In this document: piece by piece, positions 1 to 12,566 of the stretch
Layout of the letters: every line of letters begins with the position of its first letter
Numbering within the stretch: position 1 is the stretch's first letter
Origin: Corallococcus praedator
GTDB lineage: Bacteria > Myxococcota > Myxococcia > Myxococcales > Myxococcaceae
Assembly: GCF_003612125.1 (NCBI RefSeq)
Contig: NZ_RAWI01000018.1
Location: 1 to 53,849 of the forward strand
Direction: 5' to 3'
Length of the DNA: 53,849 bases
The notes under the pieces: model-generated
What the model saw: the letters and a program-made list of their open reading frames with translations, nothing else
The model's database searches: none
Told to the model about the DNA's origin: nothing
Position numbers and translations under genes: made by a program

Positions 1-27
1 CCCTTCCCCCTCGGAGCTCCCCCCGTC

Positions 28-4364
<4,337 letters not shown>

Positions 4365-4368
<4 letters not shown>

Positions 4369-5642
4369 CGAACTCCTCCTGGTCTCCCTCCTCCTGGCGC
4401 GCGAAGCCAGTCCGCTACATCCCCGACGACTACCCCGACCTTCCCGCCCTCGCGCGCGTGGAAGCGGAGCTGGCGAAGCTGCCGCCCCTGGTCCCCGCGG
4501 AGGAGACGCGCCGGCTGCGCGACGCGCTGGGACAGGTCGCCGAAGGCAAGGCGTTCCTCCTTCAGGGCGGTGACTGCGCGGAGAGCTTCAAGGAGTTCGC
4601 CGCCCAGAACGTCCGGGACACCTTCCAGTTGCTGTTGCAGATGGCGGGCGTCCTCACCTTCGCGGGTGGCTGCCCGGTGGTGAAGGTGGGCCGCATCGCG
4701 GGCCAGTTCGCCAAGCCGCGCTCCAACGCCACGGAGACGATCAACGGCGTCACCCTGCCCAGCTACCGCGGCGACATCATCAACGGCATGGACTTCAACT
4801 CCCGCGAGCGCACGCCGGATCCGCAGCGCCTCTTGCGCGCGTACCACCAGTCCGCGGAGACGCTGCAACTGGTGCGCGCCTTCGCCCGCGAGGGCTACAC
4901 CGACCTGACCCGCCTGCTGGGACACCGGCCGGAAGCCGAGGGCGCCGTGCGCCCGGTGGACTTCTTCACCAGCCACGAAGCCCTGCTCCTCAACGTCGAA
5001 CAGGCGATGACCCGCGTCGATGAAGCCACGGGCGGCTGGTACGACACGTCCGCGCACATGCTCTGGATTGGCGAGCGCACCCGCCAGTTGGACGGCGGCC
5101 ACGTGGAGTTCATGCGCGGCATCCAGAACCCCATCGGCCTCAAGTGCGGCCCCACGATGGAGCCGGACGACCTCTTGCGCCTCATCGACACGCTCAACCC
5201 CCAGGGCATCCCGGGCAAGCTCACGCTCATCGGGCGCTTCGGTTCGGATCAGGTCGCCATCGCCCTGCCCCACCTGATGGCCGCCACCCGCCGCCATGGC
5301 GGCCCCGTGGTGTGGTCCATCGACCCGATGCACGGCAACACGCACAAGGCCAGCAACGGCTACAAGACGCGCTCGCTGGAGCGCATCCTCGCGGAGGTCA
5401 TGGCCTTCCTCCAGGTCGCCGCCGCCGAGGGCGTCCACCCCGGTGGCCTCCACCTGGAGATGACCGGCCAGGACGTCACCGAGTGCCTGGGCGGTCCGCT
5501 GGACGTCTCCGAGGACGACCTCTCCAGCCGCTACCACACGCACTGCGATCCGCGCCTCAACGCGGATCAGGCCCTCCAGCTCGCCTTCCGCGTCGCCGAC
5601 GGCCTCCACACCGTGCGCGCCCCCCAGGCCCGCGCGGCCTGA
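4365..5642 (+). CDS. aroAA5: Class II (plant-type) DAHP synthase of the myxochelin locus
   Basis: 3-deoxy-D-arabino-heptulosonate 7-phosphate synthase joins phosphoenolpyruvate and erythrose 4-phosphate, the first step of the shikimate pathway that supplies chorismate for 2,3-dihydroxybenzoate. Type II signatures are clear: QGGDCAESF near the N-terminus, [25 protein letters not shown] and DPMHGNT. The GTG start at 4365 overlaps the mxcG stop (GTGA), implying translational coupling. It gives 425 residues, somewhat shorter than typical type II enzymes of about 450-470. An in-frame upstream ATG at 4275 would add 30 residues lying wholly inside mxcG and is less likely. A dedicated copy inside a siderophore operon probably raises aromatic flux under iron limitation. 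The symbol follows the name I recall for the Stigmatella homologue. Confidence 0.9.
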
Positions 5643-5656
5643 CGCGGCGCGCGGCC

Positions 5657-5686
5657 TTGACAGTCCCGAACCGAAGCGGCTAAACG
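5657..5686 (+). promoter_or_regulatory. Candidate sigma70-type promoter of mxcH
   Basis: A perfect TTGACA lies at 5657-5662, followed after 18 bases by TAAACG (5681-5686), a weak -10 match. The predicted start of transcription would fall around 5693, just upstream of the Fur box. Bound Fur would therefore cover the initiation region. The -10 match is poor, so the exact start site is uncertain. Confidence 0.42.
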
Positions 5687-5696
5687 TCGCGCCGCT

Positions 5697-5715
5697 GATA
5701 ATGAGAACCATTTTC
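5697..5715 (+). promoter_or_regulatory. Fur box over the mxcH start
   Basis: GATAATGAGAACCATTTTC matches the classical 19-base Fur consensus GATAATGATAATCATTATC at 16 of 19 positions. It stands out as AT-rich in very GC-rich DNA. It sits between the DAHP synthase stop and the receptor frame, and includes the proposed ATG of mxcH at 5701. This predicts Fe(II)-Fur repression of the receptor and downstream lipoprotein when iron is plentiful. Confidence 0.82.
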
Positions 5716-8280
5716 ATAATCACGAATGAGTGGCGGCGGTTCGGGGCGGGCGCCGCGCTGTTGACGAGCCTGTGTCTGGGCGATCCAGCGCACGCGGGCG
5801 CGATGCAGACAGGCGGGGCCGCGCAGGGGCCGGAGGCCACGCCCTCCGCTTCGGCGGCACCGGTCGCCGCTCCGGCGGCACCGGTCATCGAAGCGCCGAA
5901 GCTCCTCCAGAAGACCGAGGCTTCCTACCCCGCCGAGGCCCTGGCGGCGCGCCTGGAAGCGAACGTGCGCCTGCAACTGAAGGTGGACGCGGAAGGAAAG
6001 GTCACCGAGGCGGAGGTGATGGAGCCCGTAGGCCACGGGTTCGACGAGGCCGCGCGCACCGCCGCGCTCCAGTTCCGCTTCGAGCCCGGCAAGCGCGACG
6101 GCGTCGCGAAGCGCTTCCGCATCGTCTACACCTACGCCTTCCGGCTCCCGGTGGACGCCGCCCCTCCGGGCCCCGTGGCCGAAGCCGGCACGCCCCCGGA
6201 CGCGGCGTTGCCGCCCGAGGTGGTCTCCAGCACGGATGAGAACACCATCGATGTGACCGTCGTCGGCGAGTCCGCCGCCGAGCGCCACCGCCAGTCGGCG
6301 GAAGCGGTGCAGGTCATCGAGATGGAGCAGATCGGCTACGAGACCGCGGACCTGGGCAAGGCCCTGGCGCGGACCGAAGGCGTGGACGTGCGCCGGGCCG
6401 GAGGCCTGGGAAGCAACACGCGCGTCTCGCTGGCGGGCCTGTCGGATGATCAGGTGCGCTTCTTCGTCGACGGCATCCCGCTGGAGTTCGCGGGCTACGG
6501 GCCGGGGCTCGCCAACGTGCCGGTGAACCTGGTGCAGCAGATGGAGGTCTACCAGGGCGTCGTGCCCATCCGCTTCAGCGCGGACGTGCTGGGCGGCGCC
6601 GTGCAGCTCATCACCGACCAGGACGTCCACGACTCCGGCGTGGCGGCCTCCTACGAGCTGGGCTCCTTCGACACGCACCGCATCACCGCGAGCGGCCACC
6701 ACCTGCAGGAGTCCACCGGCCTGCTGGTGCGCGCGCACGGCTTCTACGACAACGCCCGCAACGACTACCTGGTGGACGTGCAGGTCCCGAACGACGCGGG
6801 CAAGCTTGCGCCCGCGCGACTGCCGCGCTTCCACGACGGCTATCAGGCCGGCGGCGCGAGCCTGGAGGTGGGCTTCGTGGACCGCCCGTGGGCCCAGCGC
6901 CTCCTGGTGCGCGCCTTCATCAACGCGACCGACCGGGACATCCAGCACAACCCGTCCATGACGCAGGTCTTCGGCGACGTGACGGGCACGGACGGCTCCG
7001 CGGGCACCACGCTGCGCTACGCGCAGACCTTCGGCCAGGGCCTCACCGTGGACACCGTGGGCGGCTATACGTTCCGGCGCAGCCGCTTCCTGGACGTGAG
7101 CAAGTGCCGCTACGACTGGTACGGCCGCTGCTTCGTGACCCTGGAGACCGGGGGCGAGATGGACTCCGGGGCGGTGGAGCGCTACGTCAACCAGCACGCC
7201 GTCTTCGCGCGCTTCAACGCGAGCTGGCAGCCGGGCGCGCCGCACACCCTGCGGCTCGCGGTGGCGCCCACGTTCGTCGTGCGCACGGGCGAGGACCGCC
7301 AGCTCCAGCTCCTCCAGCAGGCGGATCCGCTCTCCGCGGATCGCGACGTGGGCTCTCTGGTGACGGGCCTGGAGTACCAGTACGAAGCGCTCGAGGGCCG
7401 GCTGCAGAACGTCGCCTTCGCCAAGGACTACCTCCAGTCCACGGGCGCGCAGAAGCTGCTCGCGAGCAACGAGTTCCTGGACCTGACCCGGACCACGCAC
7501 GAGCTGGGCGTGGGGGACAGCTTCCGCCTGCGCCTGACGCCCACCCTCACCGCGAAGGCATCCTACGAGTGGGCCACGCGCCTGCCCCGTCCGGACGAGC
7601 TCTTCGGCGACGGCCTGCTCATCGAGGACAACCTGGAGCTGGTCCCCGAAACCAGCCACAACTTCAACCTGGGGTTGGGCGTCTCCCTGCTGCCCGGCCG
7701 CCACGGCTCCTTCCGCGCCAACGTGGGCGGCTTCGCGCGCCTTTCGGATCAGCTGATCACGCTCATCCCGCAGGGGAGCTTCTCCCGCTACCAGAACGTC
7801 TACGCCGCGCGCTCGCTGGGGGTCATCGGCGCCGCCGGCTGGACGTCCCCCGGACAGCTCCTGTCGCTGGACGGCAACGCCACCTGGCAGGACGTGCGCA
7901 ACGTGTCCGGCGAGGGCAACTTCGGCTCCTTCAAGGGCCAGCGCATTCCCAACCAACCCTCCCTGATGGCCAACGGCAGCGCGCAGGTGAAGCTCTCGGA
8001 CCTGCTGCGCTCCCAGGACGAGCTGCTCATCACCCTGCGCTCGCGCTACGTGCATGAGTTCTTCCTCGCCTGGGAGGGCGCGGGCGCCGCGGCGACCAAG
8101 CTGACCATCGACACGCAGCTCACGCACTCGGTGGCGCTGACCTACGTGATGCGCGACACCCCCACGAAGCTGAGCTGGACGCTGGACCTGCAGAACCTCA
8201 CCAACGCCCGCACCTTCGACTTCTACGGCGTCCAGCGCCCCGGACGCAGCCTCGCCGCCAAGTTCACGCTGGAGCGCTGA
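5701..8280 (+). CDS. mxcH: TonB-dependent ferric-myxochelin receptor with fused N-terminal TonB-C domain
   Basis: This is an outer-membrane receptor of 859 residues. The N-terminus resembles a signal peptide (about 1-33, ending AHA-GA). Residues about 62-150 look like a TonB C-terminal domain (SYPAEAL start, then a VRLQLKVDAEGKVTEAEV-type core). Residues about 197-305 form a TonB receptor plug (GVDVRRAGGLGSN, FFVDGIPLEFAG), followed by a beta-barrel with alternating aromatic strands and a C-terminal LAAKFTLER strand. TonB-C is normally part of the inner-membrane energy transducer, so the fusion is unusual. The ATG lies inside the Fur box with no Shine-Dalgarno sequence, so the message may be almost leaderless. 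A TTG at 5761 is an alternative, but it would cut into the signal peptide. Assignment to MxcH rests on the neighbours and the receptor fold. Confidence 0.85.
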   Translation: MRTIFIITNEWRRFGAGAALLTSLCLGDPAHAGAMQTGGAAQGPEATPSASAAPVAAPAAPVIEAPKLLQKTEASYPAEALAARLEANVRLQLKVDAEGKVTEAEVMEPVGHGFDEAARTAALQFRFEPGKRDGVAKRFRIVYTYAFRLPVDAAPPGPVAEAGTPPDAALPPEVVSSTDENTIDVTVVGESAAERHRQSAEAVQVIEMEQIGYETADLGKALARTEGVDVRRAGGLGSNTRVSLAGLSDDQVRFFVDGIPLEFAGYGPGLANVPVNLVQQMEVYQGVVPIRFSADVLGGAVQLITDQDVHDSGVAASYELGSFDTHRITASGHHLQESTGLLVRAHGFYDNARNDYLVDVQVPNDAGKLAPARLPRFHDGYQAGGASLEVGFVDRPWAQRLLVRAFINATDRDIQHNPSMTQVFGDVTGTDGSAGTTLRYAQTFGQGLTVDTVGGYTFRRSRFLDVSKCRYDWYGRCFVTLETGGEMDSGAVERYVNQHAVFARFNASWQPGAPHTLRLAVAPTFVVRTGEDRQLQLLQQADPLSADRDVGSLVTGLEYQYEALEGRLQNVAFAKDYLQSTGAQKLLASNEFLDLTRTTHELGVGDSFRLRLTPTLTAKASYEWATRLPRPDELFGDGLLIEDNLELVPETSHNFNLGLGVSLLPGRHGSFRANVGGFARLSDQLITLIPQGSFSRYQNVYAARSLGVIGAAGWTSPGQLLSLDGNATWQDVRNVSGEGNFGSFKGQRIPNQPSLMANGSAQVKLSDLLRSQDELLITLRSRYVHEFFLAWEGAGAAATKLTIDTQLTHSVALTYVMRDTPTKLSWTLDLQNLTNARTFDFYGVQRPGRSLAAKFTLER

Positions 8281-8334
8281 AACGCGCCTCCCGCATCCGC
8301 ACGCAGCACCCACACCCCATCGAAAGGGAAGTCC

Positions 8335-9588
8335 TTGAAGCCCTCACCCTTCTTCCGAACCTCGGGCCGCGTCCTCGCGGCGCTCGCCTTCAGCTTCGTC
8401 GCGGCCTGCGACAACACGGATCCGGACAACGGCAACCCGGACGCGGGCACCGGCACCAACACGTCGCCGCTGTACGCGTTCGTGGCGCAGGTGAGCGCGG
8501 ACTCCGCGTCCACCAGCTACATCATCCTCACGGACAAGGTGGACCACACCGAGCCCCTGTCGCTCGCGAACGCCACGGAGATCAACGGCCGCGCGCTGGG
8601 CTCCGGCATCGAGAAGACGGGCGCCATCTTCGTCTCCAGCAGCGGCTCCGCCGTCGTCACCCGCTACAACGTGACGGCCGACAACAAGCTGGAGAAGGCC
8701 GGCGAGGTGAGCTTCGCGGGCAAGGGCCTGACGACGATTGGCGAGTACCAGAACCAGTTCCAGTTCGCATCGGACACGAAGGCCTACTACTTCGACGGCC
8801 GCACCGCGCAGATCGTCATCTGGAACCCGAAGGAGATGACGCTGACGAACACCCTCGCCCTGCCGGGCATCACCATCGACGGGACGGTCCTGTCGTTCGC
8901 GTCCAATCCCATCCGCGTGGGCACCAAGGTGCTGATGCCGCTGGCCTGGCGTCCGTCCGCGGGCATCGGCATCACCAAGAAGGCGGGCATCGTCATCCTG
9001 GACACGGCGACGGACACCGCGCAGGTCGTCACCGACGACCGCTGCGGCTACGTGCGTGACGGCGTGGTCGGCACGGATGGCCAGGTGTACCTGGCGACGG
9101 AGGCGTACGGCGCCGCGGTGAAGCGCACCGCGCAGGCGAACCCGGACGTGCCCGCGCCCTGCCTGCTGAAGTTCGATCCGCAGACGGCCACCTTCGACCC
9201 GGCCTTCTACAAGGAGCTGGGCACGCTGACCAATGGCGGCGCCACGGGTTCGCTGCTCCAGGGCCCCGCGGGCTCCGGCTTCCTGCGCGTGCTGGACGAG
9301 TCGACCTACACGGTGGTGGACGGCACGCACCCGCGCGTCATCGCGAGCGCCGTGGCGTGGAAGTGGTGGAAGCTGGACCTGAAGGCGGACATGACCGCGG
9401 CCACGCTGGTGGACACCCTGCCGGCCAGCACGGGCAGCTCCTTCCTCTTCCACGCGGGTGACCGCACGCTGTTCACCGAGTTCACCAACAGCAGCGGCAC
9501 GACGAACTTCCGCGAGCTGACCGACCTGAGCGGCAAGCTGGTCGCGACGCACGACGGCCTGTCGTTCTCGTTCCTGCAGCTGCGCTAG
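8335..9588 (+). CDS. Secreted lipoprotein, iron-regulated partner of MxcH
   Basis: This is a 417-residue lipoprotein. The signal peptide ends in a lipobox (V-A-A-C, Cys25), followed by an Asp/Asn/Gly-rich spacer. The rest alternates short beta-strand-like segments and turns (for example TEINGRALGSGIEKTG and KVLMPLAWRPS), suggesting a beta-propeller-like fold; no catalytic motif is visible. It starts with TTG at 8335 behind a GAAAGGGAAG Shine-Dalgarno, 54 bases after mxcH, so it should share the Fur-controlled transcript. A gene called mxcI occupies a comparable place in described myxochelin loci, as I recall, but I cannot confirm identity from sequence alone. A role in surface capture of ferric myxochelin is inferred from position. 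Confidence 0.82.
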   Translation: MKPSPFFRTSGRVLAALAFSFVAACDNTDPDNGNPDAGTGTNTSPLYAFVAQVSADSASTSYIILTDKVDHTEPLSLANATEINGRALGSGIEKTGAIFVSSSGSAVVTRYNVTADNKLEKAGEVSFAGKGLTTIGEYQNQFQFASDTKAYYFDGRTAQIVIWNPKEMTLTNTLALPGITIDGTVLSFASNPIRVGTKVLMPLAWRPSAGIGITKKAGIVILDTATDTAQVVTDDRCGYVRDGVVGTDGQVYLATEAYGAAVKRTAQANPDVPAPCLLKFDPQTATFDPAFYKELGTLTNGGATGSLLQGPAGSGFLRVLDESTYTVVDGTHPRVIASAVAWKWWKLDLKADMTAATLVDTLPASTGSSFLFHAGDRTLFTEFTNSSGTTNFRELTDLSGKLVATHDGLSFSFLQLR

Positions 9589-9632
9589 TCGTCCCTTGCG
9601 ACAACCCAAGGGCCCTCGTGGCTCCGGACGCG

Positions 9633-9653
9633 GGAAGGCAGGACGCCTTCTTT
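9633..9653 (+). terminator. Candidate intrinsic terminator after the mxcH operon
   Basis: A hairpin (GAAGGC, five-base loop AGGAC, GCCTTC) is followed by TTT in the short gap between two convergent genes. The stem is only six or seven pairs and the T tract is short. It could serve the operon ending at 9588. Confidence 0.4.
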
Positions 9654-9685
9654 CCGCTTCCGGCACCCCGGGGGCCCTTTCCCTT

Positions 9686-12133
9686 TCAATGGGGAGCACC
9701 GGCCTGCGCCTCCACGGACACCTGGGACGGGAGCGTGAAGGAGAACGTGCTCCCCGCCCCCGGAAGGCTCTGCACGCTCAGCTCTCCTCCGTGGGCCTCG
9801 ACGAGCCCCTTCACGATGGCGAGCCCCAGCCCCGCCCCCTCCTTGCGCCTCGCGTGGGCCTGCCAGAAGGGTTTGAAGAGGTGCGGGAGGTCCTCCGGTG
9901 GAATCCCGGACCCCGTGTCGCGCACCGAGAAGCGCACCTGGTCTCCTTCGGCCTCGACGCACAGGGTGATGCTCCCGCCTTCAGGCGTGAACTTGAGGGC
10001 ATTGCCAATGAGGTTGGAGAAGATCTGCAGCGTCCGTTCCCGGTCGGCCAGGACCCTGGGCAGCCCCTCCGGGATGAGGGCCACGAGGTGGAGTGAACGC
10101 GCCTCCGCGAGCGCCCGGTGCAGCTCCACGGCCTCGCGGACCAGGGGCGCCACCTCCAGCGCTTCACGCTCCACCGACAGGCCGCCGCCCTCCATGCGGG
10201 CCACGTCCAGCAGGTCCTGGATGAGCCGGTTCGCGCGCTGGAGCGACTTCTCCAGGGAGTCCAGGGGCCGCTGGAGGGCGCGCCCCTCTGGCAGCCCCTT
10301 GCGGAGCACCCCGGCGCTCAGGGCGATGACGTTGAGGGGCGCGCGCAGGTCGTGGGCGACGATGCGCAGCACCTGATCGCGGACCCGGGTCGCCTGTTGC
10401 GACTTCTCCAGGAGGAGGTGCCAGGACTGCTCCATCCGCTTGCGCTCCGTGATGTCCTGGATCTGCGAGACGAAGTGCAGGGGCTCCCCGTGGGCATCGC
10501 GGACCATCGAAGCCGTCATCTGGACGGTCACGATGCGGCCGTCCCGATGGAAGTAGCGCTTCTCCATCTGGTACGAGTCGATGTCGCCCTGGAGCAGCCG
10601 GCGCACGTTCAGCAGGTCCAGCTCCAGATCCTCCGGGACGGTGATGTCCTGGAACGTCCTCGCCAACAGCTCCGCCTGCGAATAGCCGACCATGTGGCGC
10701 AGTGAGGCGTTCACGTTGAGGAACCGGCCACTCAGGTCGACCAGGGCCATCCCGATGGGCGCGTCCTCGAAGGAGGTCCGGAAGCGCTCCTCGCTGTTGC
10801 GCAGCACCTCCTCCGCCTGCTTGCGCGTGGTGATGTCGCGAAGGATGACGGTGAGGGTCCGGGCCCCTTCCACCTCCAACTTCGAGATGCTGGCCTCCGC
10901 GGGGAAGGTCTCTCCCCCCTTGCGCCGGCCGGAGATGGGCTGCCGCACCCCCATGTGCCTGGACGTCATGGAGCCCCCGGCGAAGTGTTGGACGTGCCGC
11001 GCGTGGACGGCCTGGAGGCTCTCGGGCAGCAGCACCTCCAGGGACCGGCCCACGACCTCGCTCGCGGCGTAGCCGAAGATGCGCTCAGCGCCCGCGTTGA
11101 AGAGGATGATGCGCTGGGCATCATCGATGGAGATGATGGCGTCCGCCGCGTTGGAGACGATGCCGGCGAAGCGCGCCTCCGACAGCCGCAGGGACTGCTC
11201 CACCAGCCGGTTTCGCGCGTCCAGCCGGGAGACGATCCTCGCGTTCCAGAAGGTCACGGCGAGGAAGGCGACCATCGTCAGGCCCGCGAAGAGCGTGACG
11301 CCAAAGGCGGGCCCGAAGTACGCCAGCCGCTCCCCCAAGAGCCGGACCCCGCCCACGACCAGGGGCGCGAGGATGGCCGTCGGAAGGATCCGCCGCGCCA
11401 GCAGGCCGCCCAGGTCCTTCTTCAGGAGCACGCCCATCAGCCCCCGCTCCGGGTGGACGGAGAGGATGGCGAGCGACAGCAGCAACAGGACCAGCGCCGT
11501 GTGCAGCCCCATGGGGGTGAAGGACGACGGGGAGCGGACGGGCGGCTGCGGCCCCGCCTCGCGGAACAGGAAGCCCAGGAGGACCCACGTGGCCATCAGC
11601 GCACAGGCCAGGGCCAGCCACCGGGCGGGGCGCCCCCCCTGGCGCGTGCGCACGTGCAGCACCAGGAGCGCCAGTCCCGTGAGACAGAGCCCCACCCCGC
11701 TGCCCGGCGTGTCGAGCACGGACGTCGGCGCGCCCCCTCCGTCCCCGAGCAGGAGCCGGTGGACGCCCACGCCGCCCCCGAGCGCGGACCACCCGAGGGC
11801 TTCGATCCCCAGCAGCGCGGCCACCGTCGCCAGCCCACGCCCCACGCTCCGACGCCACCCCTGGACCGGCGCCTTGTGGAGCCACCAGAGCGCGCCGCCG
11901 GCCGCCATCAACCCCAGCGCCACGCCCGGCACCATCACGCCCGTGCGCGTCGAGGAGAGGGCCACGACGAGGCTGGGGACGCCCAGCACCCAGCCCACAA
12001 GCACGAGCGCCCCCATCCCCACCGCGGACGCGCTCGCGACCGGCACCAGTCCGCCGAGCATCCACTGGAGCCGCTGGAGCGAGTCGCTTCGCGAGCGTCC
12101 CAGCGTCTGGGCATGCGACTCCGGTTTCGTCAT
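9686..12133 (-). CDS. Membrane PAS-PAS sensor histidine kinase
   Basis: This is an 815-residue sensor kinase. The N-terminal 300 residues contain about eight hydrophobic segments in a MASE-like membrane sensor region. Two PAS domains follow (about 307-430, containing AADAIISIDDAQRI, and about 440-560, containing APIGMALVDLSGRF) with a PAC-type ending. Then come a HisKA dimerization helix (VAHDLRAPLN, phospho-acceptor His594) and a HATPase domain with NLIGNALKFTPEGG, DTGSGIP and GAGLGLAIVKGL boxes. No receiver domain is attached and no response regulator gene is adjacent, so it is an orphan kinase with unknown output. I chose the ATG at 12133: the 44 in-frame residues upstream are Arg/Pro-rich and unlike a real N-terminus. 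The membrane part identifies no ligand. Confidence 0.9.
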   Translation of the reverse strand: MTKPESHAQTLGRSRSDSLQRLQWMLGGLVPVASASAVGMGALVLVGWVLGVPSLVVALSSTRTGVMVPGVALGLMAAGGALWWLHKAPVQGWRRSVGRGLATVAALLGIEALGWSALGGGVGVHRLLLGDGGGAPTSVLDTPGSGVGLCLTGLALLVLHVRTRQGGRPARWLALACALMATWVLLGFLFREAGPQPPVRSPSSFTPMGLHTALVLLLLSLAILSVHPERGLMGVLLKKDLGGLLARRILPTAILAPLVVGGVRLLGERLAYFGPAFGVTLFAGLTMVAFLAVTFWNARIVSRLDARNRLVEQSLRLSEARFAGIVSNAADAIISIDDAQRIILFNAGAERIFGYAASEVVGRSLEVLLPESLQAVHARHVQHFAGGSMTSRHMGVRQPISGRRKGGETFPAEASISKLEVEGARTLTVILRDITTRKQAEEVLRNSEERFRTSFEDAPIGMALVDLSGRFLNVNASLRHMVGYSQAELLARTFQDITVPEDLELDLLNVRRLLQGDIDSYQMEKRYFHRDGRIVTVQMTASMVRDAHGEPLHFVSQIQDITERKRMEQSWHLLLEKSQQATRVRDQVLRIVAHDLRAPLNVIALSAGVLRKGLPEGRALQRPLDSLEKSLQRANRLIQDLLDVARMEGGGLSVEREALEVAPLVREAVELHRALAEARSLHLVALIPEGLPRVLADRERTLQIFSNLIGNALKFTPEGGSITLCVEAEGDQVRFSVRDTGSGIPPEDLPHLFKPFWQAHARRKEGAGLGLAIVKGLVEAHGGELSVQSLPGAGSTFSFTLPSQVSVEAQAGAPH

Positions 12134-12512
12134 GGAGGTGGGGCCCCCGCCGTCCAGGCGTGGGCCCGGCCGGGCTCTCTCCCCAGCGCGCCCCCTCCCG
12201 GGGCAGAGGCTCCGTGGCGGGCAGGGCCGTGAGCGCCAGGGAGCCTTCGCCAGGCACGCGGACAACCGGTGGACCCCTGGCCGTGCGGGGCCATCGCGCG
12301 TCCGAAGCGCGGTGGGTGCGCGAGCCTGACGCGGGCGCCCGCTCCCCGGGCTGCGTCGACGAAACCAGACAGGCGGCTGACGCGGACGGGGATTCGCATG
12401 GCGGGGCCAGACGGAAAGCTGGAGTCCCTTCGGGGGTCCGGCAACGCGCAGGACGCCCCAGCGGGACGGAAGGGCTGCCCGGCTGGCGGCCTTGGTTTCA
12501 GGGCGGGCAAAG
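12134..12512. other. Intergenic region upstream of the histidine kinase
   Basis: About 380 bases separate the kinase start from the terminator of the preceding minus-strand gene. It must contain the kinase promoter, but I see no convincing -35/-10 pair, operator or small ORF with a ribosome site. Confidence 0.6.
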
Positions 12513-12543
12513 AAAAAGGGCGGCGCCCGGATGGACGCCGCCC
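12513..12543 (-). terminator. Strong intrinsic terminator of the dipeptidase-like gene
   Basis: Read on the minus strand, GGGCGGCG, a ten-base loop and CGCCGCCC form an eight-pair GC stem followed directly by TTTTT. It lies 24 bases past the stop of the lipoprotein gene at 12567. Confidence 0.85.
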
Positions 12544-12566
12544 CGGTTCAGCACATCAGGACTTCA

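Noticed and set aside
10955-12329. Plus-strand frames of about 420 codons opposite the histidine kinase
   Set aside because: Arg/Pro/Gln-rich shadows without ribosome sites; the kinase boxes on the minus strand are unmistakable.
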